The notes beneath the pieces were generated by a model. The model made no database searches. It had not been told where the DNA came from and worked only from the letters and a program-made list of their open reading frames with translations. Shown piece by piece: positions 43,371 through 55,065 of a stretch of DNA of 60,000 bases. Position numbers and translations under genes: made by a program. The DNA comes from Takakia lepidozioides (lineage: Eukaryota; Streptophyta; Takakiopsida; Takakiales; Takakiaceae), in NCBI GenBank assembly GCA_030704615.1, contig CM060734.1, forward strand, positions 51,416,042 to 51,476,041, read 5' to 3'. Every line of letters starts with the position of its first letter. Within the stretch, counting starts at the first letter, position 1.

Positions 43371-46300
43371 CCCTTATGACTACTTTCATTCAGGAGGTTG
43401 TGATGGCGGGCCACCAGAAGCAAGAACCTTATAAACATCATGAAGAATAACAAATCGTGGTACTAACAGGAGCCAAGACCCCACATTTGCAGGATGGACA
43501 CACTTCTTCACATCGTACATTAAGGAAAACCCACACCTGTTCAGACCTGCACGCCGCCGCCCGAGTGATGCCTTCCTCCCTCGCGTGGCCTCCTCTGCAG
43601 AAACACACAACGGCGGGAGAGTGACTTGCTGGCGGGAGAAGTGCGACGGGACTGTCACTCCGTTGGTCCATGCCAACAGCGAGGCAGGGACCAACGGATG
43701 AAGCCAAAATGGTTCATCCTGGCTTTCCAGGAAATTTTTTGTCTTCTAACATTACGTTCTTTTGGACTGACTTGCTTGTTTAACGTGTCCTCTAACCTAA
43801 GGTAACCTGCTAGAATTTAGCCTAATCCTAGGCTATCTTAGGCATTACAAAAGGAGAAACTCTTATTAGTTCTAGAATGTTATGGTTGGCCCAAACCTCA
43901 AATATCAGGTCCCAAAGAAAAAGTGAGAAAGAAATTGGTTTGACCAAATCAAAACCTAGCTTTATCCAATTTTGCTTGCCCCAAGACCCACCATTTCCAA
44001 ATCAATAGTGGAGTGGCTATGACCCCACTAAATTGCAGGTCCAACTGTTTTTTTCACCTATGCTTGCTATTCATGCAATTACATGGGGGTTGAAAAATCT
44101 AAACTGACAAGAGAAAATGTGCCTCCAAATGAAGTACTTTATTTTCTACAAATTTTTTAAAAGCCAAAGGTTGATGTGTGTATGGAATGTTTGCACACCA
44201 CAAGGTGAAGCGCTTTTTCCAAAATTGCTAAATTTCCGCCAAAAATGGCCTTTGGAGTGCAATCTGTTTTGGGCTTGTTTACCTGCCACGTCAGCGGTCA
44301 ACAAGCCCTTTTCAGGCCCAAAACGTAAATGAGAGATCTAAGATATTTTCTGTAGGTCGAAGCTTTTGTTTTTTTTTAGTTTTGTTTTTTTGCATCATAC
44401 TCTAGACAAATCCCTTGTCATTAAAGCTTAAGGAGTGGGCCCCATCAGATTAAATCTGCAAAAATTAGGTTGAACTGCAAATTCAAAGTGACCCGATTCA
44501 GGTAGCTTGGGAACTTAAGGGTTAATCATTCACATATCGATTATCACTCTATCCATCATCGATCAACAAATATCCCATTTGAATTAAACATATTTTATTT
44601 TCACTTACTACACTTATTTATATATATCAATACATATTTTATCGTTCTATGTTCATAATTCAATTTAAAAAATATTTATATAATACACATAACATCTATA
44701 TGTATTATTGACATAGGTATTTGTCTCAAATATTATAAATAAAATGACCTATAAAATTATATTGAATAATTTAAATAGAATAATATATAATATAATAATT
44801 AAAATAACATATTATCATATTGGATAATGTCCCAATCTCAGATTTCATCATTCCAATTTAAATCCAATTAATCGAGTTATTTATTATATTACATCTCAGA
44901 AACTTCAAAATATAGTAAATATATTATTTATGTAAATAAATTTATTTAAACTATTAATAATTATAATAAATAATTATTATTTAAAAAATAAAATAATTAT
45001 ATAAATAAATATACAAATAATAAATAAATATATAATATAATTAAATCTATAATATTTACTTATAGTATTTAATAATAATAATGATATATTTAAATCTTAT
45101 GTATTCAATCATATATTTTATTGTATTATATACTATATTAATAAAATTATACTTATAATGAAATATATTTATATTTAAAATAAATTATTATATAATATAT
45201 AACAACATATTATTATTCTATATCATGTCTTCAACCTCACATTTCATCATTCCAATTAGTTCAAAATCCATTCAATCAAGTTATTTATTATGTTACATTT
45301 CAAAAAGTCTATTTTTTCTTAGACCTTTTTGGTTAATCTTAAAGGCCTTGCGGTCATCATTTTGTATGCTATAAGGGTTCGAATCCCCATACAAAAATAA
45401 ATTTATTGTGAATACCAGAGCTGAAATTATCAATACCAAAATGTCAATGTTATTTAAAAAAAAAATGTTAACCCTAAAGGACGACGCGACCTGAATCAGG
45501 TCGCAACGATTTACATCCAAATTCATAACTTCGTTGGATGAACTCTGATGAAGATGAGCCCTAAACGGAATTTGTGCAGCGCCATCTCCTCTACACGCTT
45601 CAGCAAACGGCATGTAAAAATCATAAAAGCCCTGCATGCTAGAATTTATTGAATGCATGGGGGTCCAGGAATTGGGTGGTGCAGCGGGTGGCCACGCAGG
45701 TTGACCGCGTACGTGGCATGCCGGACCAGGCAGCGAATGCAAAGAAGTGGGAATGCAACACCCTCGCCGGAGAAGACACATTTCCGGCAGCAGAAGGCCT
45801 GCTTTGCCGATGGCCGGAAAATCCACTCTTTTCCCCATCCATGTATGAAACTTCCTCCAAATCCAAATTGTTTTTGGCAGAGGCCTTTGCAGTGGAGTGC
45901 TACAAAGAATGACCGTTGGAATTTGCATCCAAGTGCCATTTTCAGGGCATGTGGAAGCCCTTAGCTCACCAGAGCAACTTGGGGTGAATTTACCCCCCCT
46001 AATTCACCTACAAAGCACCCCCCCTCTAATTTTGTTGGATCGGTCCCATTTTTGCAGGGAATACTCCTTGAGTGGCCCAAATCCAGAATCTGGAACCCAT
46101 TCACTCGGGAAAAATCTGGAAAATGCCAATTTGGCATGGTCAAACCCATTTTTGTCACTTGGTTTTTTTGCATTTTCACAATTTAGGCCTTTTTATTTTG
46201 TTATAATCTCCCAAATGCAACAGTCAAAAGTCCTGAAATTTTGCCACGTCCTTCATGATGTCAATCGGGATGAACGTGTACGGTTCATCCACGTGGATGT

Positions 46301-46985
46301 CAGTGGGTAGTTACAACGGATTTTCGGAGGGTATATACCTGTTTCGTCCAAAAGTCCAAAATTTTAGCTCGTCCTTTAGGGGTTAGAAAAACCATGCTTT
46401 ACTGCAACTGTCTAAGTAGTGCACATATAAAACTATTTGTAGTCAATGTGATACATATGTATTCTGTATAGAAGAAAAGAGAAATTCTCGATTATGAACC
46501 ACCAAGTGTACTAAGTTTATAATTATATTATTTTTTAAGTAATTCTGAGCTATTGTAATCAAATTACATGAACGAATTACAAAAATGATCGAAAAAAACC
46601 TTGTAAAGCCATGCAAACAAATATAAAGGTAAAGGTGGCGAGATTTGAACCCAAAATCTTTTAAGTAATTCTGAGCTATTCTAGTCACATTACATGAACA
46701 AATCCCAAAAAATAATGAAGAAAATGACCTTGTAAGGCCTGAAAACAATATAATATCCATTAACAATATAGCTACTTGGTTAAAAGTAATAATATTCAAT
46801 TTATATCTATTAACAATATGGCTATTTGGTTAAAAAGATATTAAGGTTTAGCCAAAACCTATGGATGTGGCCCTCTGTCCTCCATACAAACAAAAATTTG
46901 GCACTAGAATAGAAAGGCTCCGTAAATTCAACTCAACCATCAGTACTTGCGTCACAAGTCACAACCATTGCATGCATTTGTTTCA
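43371..46985. other. AT-rich gene-free DNA
   Basis: Very AT-rich at 44,520-45,290. A tRNA-like sequence sits at about 45,325-45,395: A-box-like GGTTAATCTTAAAGG and B-box GGGTTCGAATCCC about 40 bp apart; it is probably a SINE or tRNA relic. A B-box on the minus strand (GGGTTCAAATC, 46,642-46,652) hints at another. No protein gene is supported. Confidence 0.4.
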
Positions 46986-46989
46986 GTTG

Positions 46990-47335
46990 TTCTTTGCTGA
47001 ACACTAATAAAATGTCTGTTTTTTAAAAAACATTATAAAGAGAACAGGGTTTTCTGTTTTTTATTGGAGACTATGTGTAGTTAATTTGTTATATACACCA
47101 TAAAAGACAATCAACCAAATTACTCAAATTTATTTAGTTCTGTTTCAATACTAAAATCCCTGGTTTGTTCTTTGCTGAACACTAATAAAATGTCTGTTTT
47201 TTAAAAAACATTATAAAGAGAACAGGGTTTTCTGTTTTTATTGGTAGTTAATTTGTTATATACACCATAAAAGACAATCAACCAAATTACTCAAATTTAT
47301 TTAGTTCTGTTTCAATACTAAAATCCCTGGTTTCA
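46990..47335. repeat. Two-copy tandem duplication of about 175 bp
   Basis: Units starting TTCTTTGCTGAACACTAAT at 46,990 and 47,167 are nearly identical through TAAAATCCCTGGTTT. The second lacks about a dozen bases after TTATTGG. The high similarity indicates a recent duplication. Confidence 0.7.
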
Positions 47336-48387
47336 GTTGAAATTTCTGAATAGTCAGTGACCAAAGGGATCAATTAATCTAATTCTCCAGAAGGATAAAA
47401 CAATTAAAACAACTAAATATATTTACTTAACAAATAACCAGAACCTAACTGGAACCGGTGTTTTCTTAGCAACTAACCTGTAACCGGAACTGCCCCCATG
47501 TCTAAAAGTTTGAACCAGAACCAGACTGGAACCGCCTTAATAGAAAATAACCGGAACCAGATCCGGAACCGTCTCTTCAAAGAATTGTGGAACCGGAACT
47601 GAAGGCCGTTCATTCACAAATACAAGAACCCCCCAACACTGGTAGGTAGTACCGTTAAATCTGCCCCATCCACTCGTTTGAACAGGTTGGATGAATGAAA
47701 TAGTTGTGTGCTCTTTTTCGTTAACAACTCAATAAACGGTAAGTATATTCAAATTCCCGAATTCCGCTCGTGCCCCTCCCTCTCCTGCGCTGCTCTCGCA
47801 AAAGGTTAACGTACATGTGCGTATGCATGCGATCCAGCTCGATCTCCTCCGGGCCCTCTCTTCTGCTATGCCTCTGCTACTCAGTCCAGTTTTCACCGGG
47901 AAGCTCGATGCGTTGTATAGATTCGACCAGCTGTTGTAAGCAATTTCGTTTGGTAAGATCTGTGAGAGGTAGAGACTGAATAAGTTAGTGAGGCTGGTGG
48001 GCCGCTGCCAGAGGCTAGTTTGTGTTGAATTCACCAGAGAACCAGTCTCCGAAAAGGTACGTATTGGGATGATTGTTAATTATAGGAAAACTAAATACTT
48101 ACTACTGATCAAGACAGTCTAGATATATTTGATGTGATGCTCTGCTCGAACTGACTAATCAATAACCACACGTAGACGTCGGAGATCAGACCTCTATGTA
48201 CAGATTAATGTGCGCTCAGCTAAAATTTGATTTTGTGGATTCATATGAAACATTCAGCTTATGTCGGAGGGATAGGACGTCTCGACCCGGGCTCGAAGGT
48301 TCTGATCTTCAGTACTCCTAGTACCAAGACCTCTGCAGGTTGAACATTGAAAGCTGGCATAACTTAGAAATGGCTGCAGTAATCAGT
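47336..48387. other. Spacer downstream of the kelch-like gene
   Basis: Contains short ACCGGAACC-type iterations at about 47,440-47,600. No gene is supported. In minus-strand sense this would hold the 3' UTR of the gene at 48,388-51,582. Confidence 0.35.
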
Positions 48388-51300
48388 CTATGGTGTTGCG
48401 GTCCAGACTGGCTCATAGGTGCCTGGAATCAAACAGCTTGTGCTTTTCGAAACGTCTGTTGGATCATCATCCGTGGTAGGGAAATTAGCGAGGCACCACA
48501 GTCCTGTCTTCAAATCGTAGAATGCCATATGAGTGTGATCCGTAGAATTGCTTTTGAAGGCAACCATTCGGTCACCACCTGCCACATTGTATTTTTGGTT
48601 CTTGCCACGAGGTCCATCAAAGCTTTTAGTAAATATTGCATCAAAAATGGTCTGTGGCATAATGGGGGTCTTCACGCGCTCAAAAGTGCCAGTAGGAGAT
48701 CCATCTTCGTTGAGAAGAACTTCCATGATGTAGAGCTGATCAGCAGACCTTGAACTATGGGGGAGCGTCCGCGTTACAGCATAAAGTCTACTTTCGCCCG
48801 CTCGAACCACCTTCGGGGCTTCTACCGATCTCTCAACAAACATATCATAGATGTTGAAATTTATGACAATTCCTTGTATGCGAGGCGCGCTGCAGTTAAA
48901 GAAGAATATGGCGGGTGAGCTGGGGTCTGTTCTCCACGTCGGTGTTGGAATGAGTCGTAAGCCTCCAAAGTAGACATTCTGATTTATGACTGCACAAGTC
49001 GTGCGTCCACCATAATAATCCGTTGGTGCTCTCCCATTGGAAATACTATCAAAATGAACCCACTCTCCCCTTGCTGAGGAGTAGATCGCAACTGCGACCT
49101 CGTATGCGTGTCTCTGTTTGTATTTGCATTTCAGAGCTTCGTGTGCAGCCACGGATTCAGGAGTGAACGGAAGTGCTACCTCGCCCACGACGACGAGTCG
49201 GTACGCCCTGCGTGTTGCATCATCGAAACTAAAGCAAGCCGCCAACTCTTTCAGCACCTTGCCAGGTATGGGAGGCAAAAATCTGTGAGCAGCTGTCAGC
49301 GGGTTGCAAACGAATAACAGTGTTTGGCCCTTAGCGGATTTATAGGCTCGTTGGTTCCAGTAAGTTCGATTCGGAACGTCAAGCTCATAGTACATTTTGC
49401 CGTTCACATGGATTCCACCTTCTGAGGTAATCGGTTGCTCCCCGCCCTCGAATACGAGTAGGCCGGCACTCGCTACTAAGACAGAGCCTAACATGATCAT
49501 TGGAACATTTATTACTCGTGGCATTCTCCACCAAGCAGACGACCAATCTGTTGTGGTGCATAATTCTGCCCAAGTGAAGTTTTTCAATACAACAACATTT
49601 CTCGACCGTCTTCCTATGATGGCCGGGAAATATCGTGTATACGTTCTCGCCTCTATGTTCTCAAACATAGTGGGCGTCCATGATCGAACTGTTGGCCCGA
49701 CCCGGGTTGCTTTATATGGCGTGGTCCTTGATGGGTTCATTGAGACCCAAGCCAATTCCAACAGAGGTATCGGAAAAGTTGCCATACACTGGGCCACTAC
49801 TCCTGATTCCAACTCTTCTCGCGCAAGCGGACGACCTAGTTGTATTTTTCTGTGTACGTTTACCAGGAACTCACGAGTAATGAGCACAGGGAACAGAGGT
49901 GGGCGCGCAGGATTCGCACAAGTAGCAGGAGGTTTTCCTCCGGGGAGGGGTATGTTGCCAGGAGGAGAGTATCCTGGACCAGCGGTCAGGGGAATGCCGA
50001 TGGTCATGAATGGTCTTGTACTTACCAGGGGTTGAAGGGGTGGAGGAAATGGTCGGAAGAATCGAGGTGCCTTGGGCTTCTTAACTCGAGGCCTAGGCCT
50101 GTATGCTTTTGGAGGGGAAATTTCGCGCGACGCTGGTCGAGAAGAAGATGCTTCAACATGAGCTGGGCTGCTGCTACTGTCTGCAACTACGTTTTGAGCG
50201 GCAGGATGGTTTGGGCGAGGAGGAACGTCCCGACTGCTGAGGTCGTCTAGTGCGACCATGATTTCTCTTTCAAAATCTACGTTCATCGACGTGCTTGGTT
50301 CGCCAGGAGATTGCGGAGAAGCTGGCATGCTGCTGATGTCGTCTACAGCGCCCATAATCTCTTTTTCAATTTTTTTTTCGGAAGCGTTTGAATGGGCAGG
50401 AGATTTTGGAGTAGAACCGTACTCGGGGGTCTTGAGCCTCTTGGGTTGCCGAGGGGAATCCTGATCAGCGCGTACCAGGCTGCCTCCGAGAGCATCGTTG
50501 TCTAACATGTCCATCAGCAGGTTATCGACGTAAGAATAGTCGTAGGTCGGACCGGATTCCAGGAGCCTCTTGCCTGGCCGAGCAGGATCAGTGTCGACCG
50601 AGCTGCTCGGAAGAACAACGGGAGGGAATAAATCATGTAGAGGAAATGGCAAGCTGGCAATGTAGTGGGTAGGAGATTCTGTAGAACGAGGTACGTTGGA
50701 GCTGAACAAGCTGTTAGCCTCCTGCAGAAGATTGAATTGTTGCTCACCCAATAAATCAGGACCGTGGTCATTCAAAGGCCTCAATTCACTGCTCTTCAAC
50801 TCATGATTAGGGACCTGGCCATAGGGAGATTCGAATTCAACATACTGTAAACCTGGAATTTCATTCGGCAAAGCATTGGACTGGGCACTTGGATTAAAAT
50901 CAATGTTATCAACATGGTACATGTTTCTACCTGCCTCATTCAAGGAGTCTGAAACTGGACCCGTGTCATTCGCCAGGTCACTGGTAGGATGATCAGATGT
51001 AAGGCGATGTGCGCTGGAGTGTGGAGCCTCAGGCCCCAAAAACTCGGCCCAGCTTGGGTCCAGTTGAATGCCACTAGTCGATGAACCCGGCTGGTTACTA
51101 GGCTGCATTGGGTAGTCGTCCACAGATATCAATTCTTGCCCACCCAGCAAATCTGAAGCCTGGCCATCGCGGAATTCGAACTCTTGCCATGGTGGAGATC
51201 GTTGCCGGGGGAAAAGATTTGCTACCGTCAGTTCGTAGGACCGAAGATATTCATCCCAATCAGTACTGTCCTCTTGAAACAGTTTGATACCTGCCTCACT

Positions 51301-51582
51301 AAACAAGTCTGAGTCATTACCCATGTTGGCCATGCCAGGAGTAGTATCAGATGGTTGGGTTTGTCCATGGGAACCTGCACCGTCTCCAAAGAGATTCAAC
51401 TCTGGAGTACCCATATTCGGAAGATTACCACTAGTCAATCGACCTGGTTGGTAATTAGGCTTCTCTCCCAATTGAATAGGGCTTGGGCTCCACGGATCCA
51501 GGTGACCAATGAGTCCAGCATGGCATATTTCTCTGCAGGAATCTTGAGCGGATATCGCTGTCCCCAAGTCGATTTGCGTCAA
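48388..51582 (-). CDS. Kelch/F-box-associated-like protein with long disordered N-terminus
   Basis: An uninterrupted 1064-codon frame, the longest intact host-like frame here. The first half or so is low-complexity and Ser/Pro/Asp-rich, with acidic motifs (LFQEDSTDWDEYL), a basic patch (RPRPRVKKPKAPRFFRPFPP) and two similar IM.A.DD.SS segments. The C-terminal ~480 residues look like an F-box-associated/kelch beta-propeller of the kind common in mosses and ferns (FPAIIGRRSRNVVVLK, LLVFEGGEQPI, LLFVCNPLTAAHRFLPPIP, HMAFYDLKTGLWCLANFP). A classic F-box is not clear; EELESGVVAQCMATFPIPLL is at the expected place. If F-box-like, it would select substrates for an SCF ubiquitin ligase. The frame opens after a TAA with no ATG before residue 57, so a 5' exon or a later start is likely; a small frame with ATG at 51,661 could supply it. 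Confidence 0.7.
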   Translation of the reverse strand: MTQIDLGTAISAQDSCREICHAGLIGHLDPWSPSPIQLGEKPNYQPGRLTSGNLPNMGTPELNLFGDGAGSHGQTQPSDTTPGMANMGNDSDLFSEAGIKLFQEDSTDWDEYLRSYELTVANLFPRQRSPPWQEFEFRDGQASDLLGGQELISVDDYPMQPSNQPGSSTSGIQLDPSWAEFLGPEAPHSSAHRLTSDHPTSDLANDTGPVSDSLNEAGRNMYHVDNIDFNPSAQSNALPNEIPGLQYVEFESPYGQVPNHELKSSELRPLNDHGPDLLGEQQFNLLQEANSLFSSNVPRSTESPTHYIASLPFPLHDLFPPVVLPSSSVDTDPARPGKRLLESGPTYDYSYVDNLLMDMLDNDALGGSLVRADQDSPRQPKRLKTPEYGSTPKSPAHSNASEKKIEKEIMGAVDDISSMPASPQSPGEPSTSMNVDFEREIMVALDDLSSRDVPPRPNHPAAQNVVADSSSSPAHVEASSSRPASREISPPKAYRPRPRVKKPKAPRFFRPFPPPLQPLVSTRPFMTIGIPLTAGPGYSPPGNIPLPGGKPPATCANPARPPLFPVLITREFLVNVHRKIQLGRPLAREELESGVVAQCMATFPIPLLELAWVSMNPSRTTPYKATRVGPTVRSWTPTMFENIEARTYTRYFPAIIGRRSRNVVVLKNFTWAELCTTTDWSSAWWRMPRVINVPMIMLGSVLVASAGLLVFEGGEQPITSEGGIHVNGKMYYELDVPNRTYWNQRAYKSAKGQTLLFVCNPLTAAHRFLPPIPGKVLKELAACFSFDDATRRAYRLVVVGEVALPFTPESVAAHEALKCKYKQRHAYEVAVAIYSSARGEWVHFDSISNGRAPTDYYGGRTTCAVINQNVYFGGLRLIPTPTWRTDPSSPAIFFFNCSAPRIQGIVINFNIYDMFVERSVEAPKVVRAGESRLYAVTRTLPHSSRSADQLYIMEVLLNEDGSPTGTFERVKTPIMPQTIFDAIFTKSFDGPRGKNQKYNVAGGDRMVAFKSNSTDHTHMAFYDLKTGLWCLANFPTTDDDPTDVSKSTSCLIPGTYEPVWTATP

Positions 51583-53924
51583 AGCCCGTGAATTGGCTTT
51601 GAACAGATTGATTTATATATACCTGTTGTTCTTGAAAGTGTTGAATCATTTGAATGTTCACTTGATCCTAAGCGATAAGCAGGACACGGCGGTTCGCCAG
51701 GTACAACTTGAAACCCCCATCAGAACAAAAATCTTTAATGAGAACATGATTCATGACCTCCCGTGCTGCACTGTAATTACGCAGTTGTGTATTAACGTGA
51801 AAGTTTTCAAATGCAGGTGCCTGCGATCCCAGTGGAGGAATGCGAATCTGGCGACCCGAACGTGATCTGTGCATGAAGTCGATCAATCATGAATGTCCAG
51901 TGCAGGTGAGATCTCATGATATTTCTGAAATAGCCCACCATTCTTAGGATTCTACCCTAACTGAATCTAGAGTTTAGGAGAAATTAAGAGGTTGACGCCT
52001 GCCCTAAGCAAGCGCACAACTATGGTGTCTCCTCCCCGAACTACTACCTTCCGTTGGGAAGGAGGAAGCGACTGAACAGACATTGATCTCTCACTCGACT
52101 TAGAGTAAAATTGCTGAACTATGTAGGGAACTTTGCAGCTGATAAAGCATCAATTTGATCAGGCCGGCTACCACATGGCTAGTTTCGCCCAACCTCCTGT
52201 CACTTCGGCTCGAGCATACATCATGTATAACTAGAGATATTTACATTGCATGTCACGTGTGCATCTAATTTGCATCTCGCATTAAACGGTTCGCTTGTTG
52301 CATAGCAACGTTTTGGTATAGTTTGCACGCACAAAAGCAAGATGCAGGAGATCTAGAGAAGGGCCGAGGTTCCTGTCTCAAAATCTTGTTCAGCGCATGT
52401 AAGCATATGTTTGATCAAGTTTAAACAGTTGAAAGTTCAAGGTTTAGCTTATCCACGACACGATGGCGGATGGATCATGCAGCCTGCCAATCTCCCAAAG
52501 AGGCCCACATTGTCAAGTTTCTGATCATATAAAAGGAGGGAGTTCTACCATGAATTCAAACATGACTAGAGGAACTTTATATTATGATGAGGCCTACCTT
52601 GCAGACTATCACCAAGGGATCTAAGACTGGGTTAACTTATATCTGTAATCATATTTACCGTGACCGCATGTACTTTGTCCAGGGATTTGAAATAACAAGC
52701 TACCAGCCGGAGCACGTACTTGCCCAGGACTCAGGTTTGACATTGACAATGCAAGTATATTGACTGATATAGCATCTAGATTCTTCCTGGGGAAAAGCTT
52801 CCCAAGGCACTGAGCAGTCACACTCCGTAGAGTGGAAATGATTCCTTACCTAGTTCAACGTCATTCAGGCTACTTTGACTATACATGTACACCACTTCAA
52901 TACTCTTGCCATCAACATTAACTCGTGGCCTAGATATTGCAAGCGGAGGACACAAATTATTCTGCTCTCACTGCAGGGAGACTGCAGGCTAGGGATCCCC
53001 TTGGGGAGTACTACTCTTCGCATCTACCACATGTATAAGCCGGAAGCTTAATTATTTCATGCTAGATAGTTAGCAAAGATATAATGGCTTTGATCCGAAG
53101 ATCCTACGATACTCCAACAATGGGTCCACAGGGTTTTTCCGAAGTTCCCTCTGTCTCCTCTCTCCTCTCCACATTGGTTAGTCCTTTGCAGGGCCTTCCG
53201 CGGACGTAATACACTATTAAATATTTCTTTCTTTCTCTTTCTCTCTCTAGGAGTCACCACGAGGGATTTGGGATTGCTCGTGAGAAACAAGAGTCATTGT
53301 GGGTCCTTGCACCATGGTCACAACCGCCACCACAAGATCCAAACTTGTCTTCAAATGCTCATGGTGAACCCTTCTAGATAGATATAAGCTTACGGAATTT
53401 CTAAAACTGAAGAGTTACGAGGAAAGCATGTGAAAGGAAATGACGGTGAGCTGCAGAACATGAAGGGGTGGATTGAGAATGAAGGCGAAGCGGTACACAT
53501 GATTTGAAAGGGTACCGTTAAAGCCCTCAATTTTGAGCTGTCAGTAATTCAGACACAACGTCGACCATTCGTTAAATCTCAACGGCCTTTGGCAAGGAGA
53601 CTGAGCTCATCTCACGAATATCTGCGAGCCTCTTACCCAGAATGGCAAATGTCCTCTCCTCGGCACAAACTAGAAACCGCTTGTTACTCCTTGTCGATCG
53701 ATACCAAGTTTTGCAGTCGTAGAGGGGTAGGTGATTCTTTTCTACCTCGCGGTACTACGGCAAAACATGATCCACGTTCCAGGCACGTTTGTTTGCACAG
53801 TAGTAGTATTTGCTGTGACTGCCATCTGGGGCAGTTGTGGATGACATTGAAAGCCCTCATCGTAAGGGTTTCCTCGATTGCTCTTACATATAAATGTAAG
53901 AGTTGTCTGGCAAACAGATAAACC
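51583..53924. other. Upstream region of the kelch-like gene and spacer
   Basis: No gene is supported beyond a possible 5' exon of the kelch-like gene at 51,590-51,661 (minus). A CT-rich tract lies at about 53,222-53,250. Confidence 0.35.
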
Positions 53925-54964
53925 CAAGGAGTCCCATCCTTATGGACGTCGTTGCACATGTCGACAGTGGCATTTTACCCTTCCAGCAGTATCTCCGCTC
54001 TGCACGAGATCTTCTTCCAGCACCGGCGCGAGCATGTCTACCACCATTTGAGCAGTTGGTTGCTCAAGGCCTCGACCATCTTCAGGAGTCCATTTCCGAG
54101 CGCGTGCACCGTCATTCCTTTTCCAGCATGATCTTAAGTGCTTATTCTGAGTTGCATCGAGCGCAGAGACCCGGAGTAGGGGCATGGTTGATAGCACGAC
54201 CCACTATCGCACATTTTCGTCTCTCATCCCCTATTTTCACTACTGCGCTCCGCCTTCGATTCGGTTTGCCTCATCCTTCGACATTGGGCCTTCAGCGTTG
54301 CGTCTGTCTTCAGCCCATCGATGACCTTGCCATCCATCTCCTCCGCTGTCCATGTGGTGGTGAGCGCACTGCGTCTCATGATATGGTTCGCGATGCGGTG
54401 ACATCTATTGCTCGGGAGGCAGGGTATCATGTACTGCGTGAGCAACCATATCTACGATCCACGCTCACGTCCCACTCTACACGCCGCCGTGTTGACATCG
54501 TCCTATCTAGAGATGGTTTGCGTACCTTAGCAGATGTCGTTCTCGCCGACCCCACTCGAGCGGATCTGCTATCTCGCGCAGCTACCACACCAGGCACGGC
54601 AGCCACTGTAGCAGCCCAGGCCAAGGAGCGCGACTACAACGATCGTCACCCCACCGACACATTTCTTCCACTGGCGGTCGAAATATTTGGCTCATTGCAC
54701 CGACACTTCGACGATTTCCTGCGGACATGTGCACATCATGCAGCCAAGAGCGGATCCACTGGCATCCCACATGCCTCCGTCCTTGTCGCCTACTATCGAC
54801 AATGTGTTTCAGTTGCTTTGCAGAGAGCACAAGCCATCTCTATTTTGCATCGGGCTGATGTGGCTAGCTCCGCGTCATCTCGTCTTCCGCCTCTGCCTGA
54901 CACTTTGCCTATCTCCTTGCCTGATCTCCTCCAGGCTGTTGGCTGGGAGGGTCGCTCTGCTTGA
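53925..54964 (+). CDS. C-terminal part of a non-LTR retrotransposon with restriction-like endonuclease
   Basis: One open frame to the stop at 54,962-54,964, about 345 codons, with no stop or frameshift. It starts at the end of an RT-thumb-like region (LRLRFGLPHPSTLGLQRC). A Cys/His knuckle follows (CVCLQPIDDLAIHLLRCPC...H), then a PD-(D/E)XK-like core, RRVDIVLSRDG and LADVVLADPTRADLLSRAA, as in the restriction-like endonucleases that end R2/CRE-type LINEs. There they nick the target to start reverse transcription. An Ala-rich helical tail ends with VSVALQRAQAISILHRADV. The RT itself is missing: it is a 5'-truncated copy, the usual product of incomplete target-primed reverse transcription. The open frame suggests a young copy. 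The upstream boundary is approximate. Confidence 0.65.
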
Positions 54965-55065
54965 GTAGTTTACTATAGCTTCTGTTTTCCTCGCTGATTG
55001 AGTAGCTTACTATAGCTTTTGTTTTTTTCTCTAGCTGAGTAGCTTACTATAGCTTTTTGTTTTCT
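54965..55065 (+). repeat. Triplicated 3' tail of the LINE fragment
   Basis: Three units of GAGTAG[T/C]TTACTATAGCTTNTGTTTT-type sequence start at 54,964, 55,000 and 55,036, spaced about 36 bp, directly after the stop codon. Short 3' terminal repeats can be the RNA element recognised by a LINE RT; that is inferred. Confidence 0.6.

Noticed and set aside
45293-45928. 211-codon minus-strand frame
   Set aside because: No family motif, biased composition, overlapping frames of similar length on both strands, in otherwise gene-free DNA.
49397-50035. 212-codon plus-strand frame within the kelch-like gene
   Set aside because: Antisense shadow of the intact 1064-codon frame.
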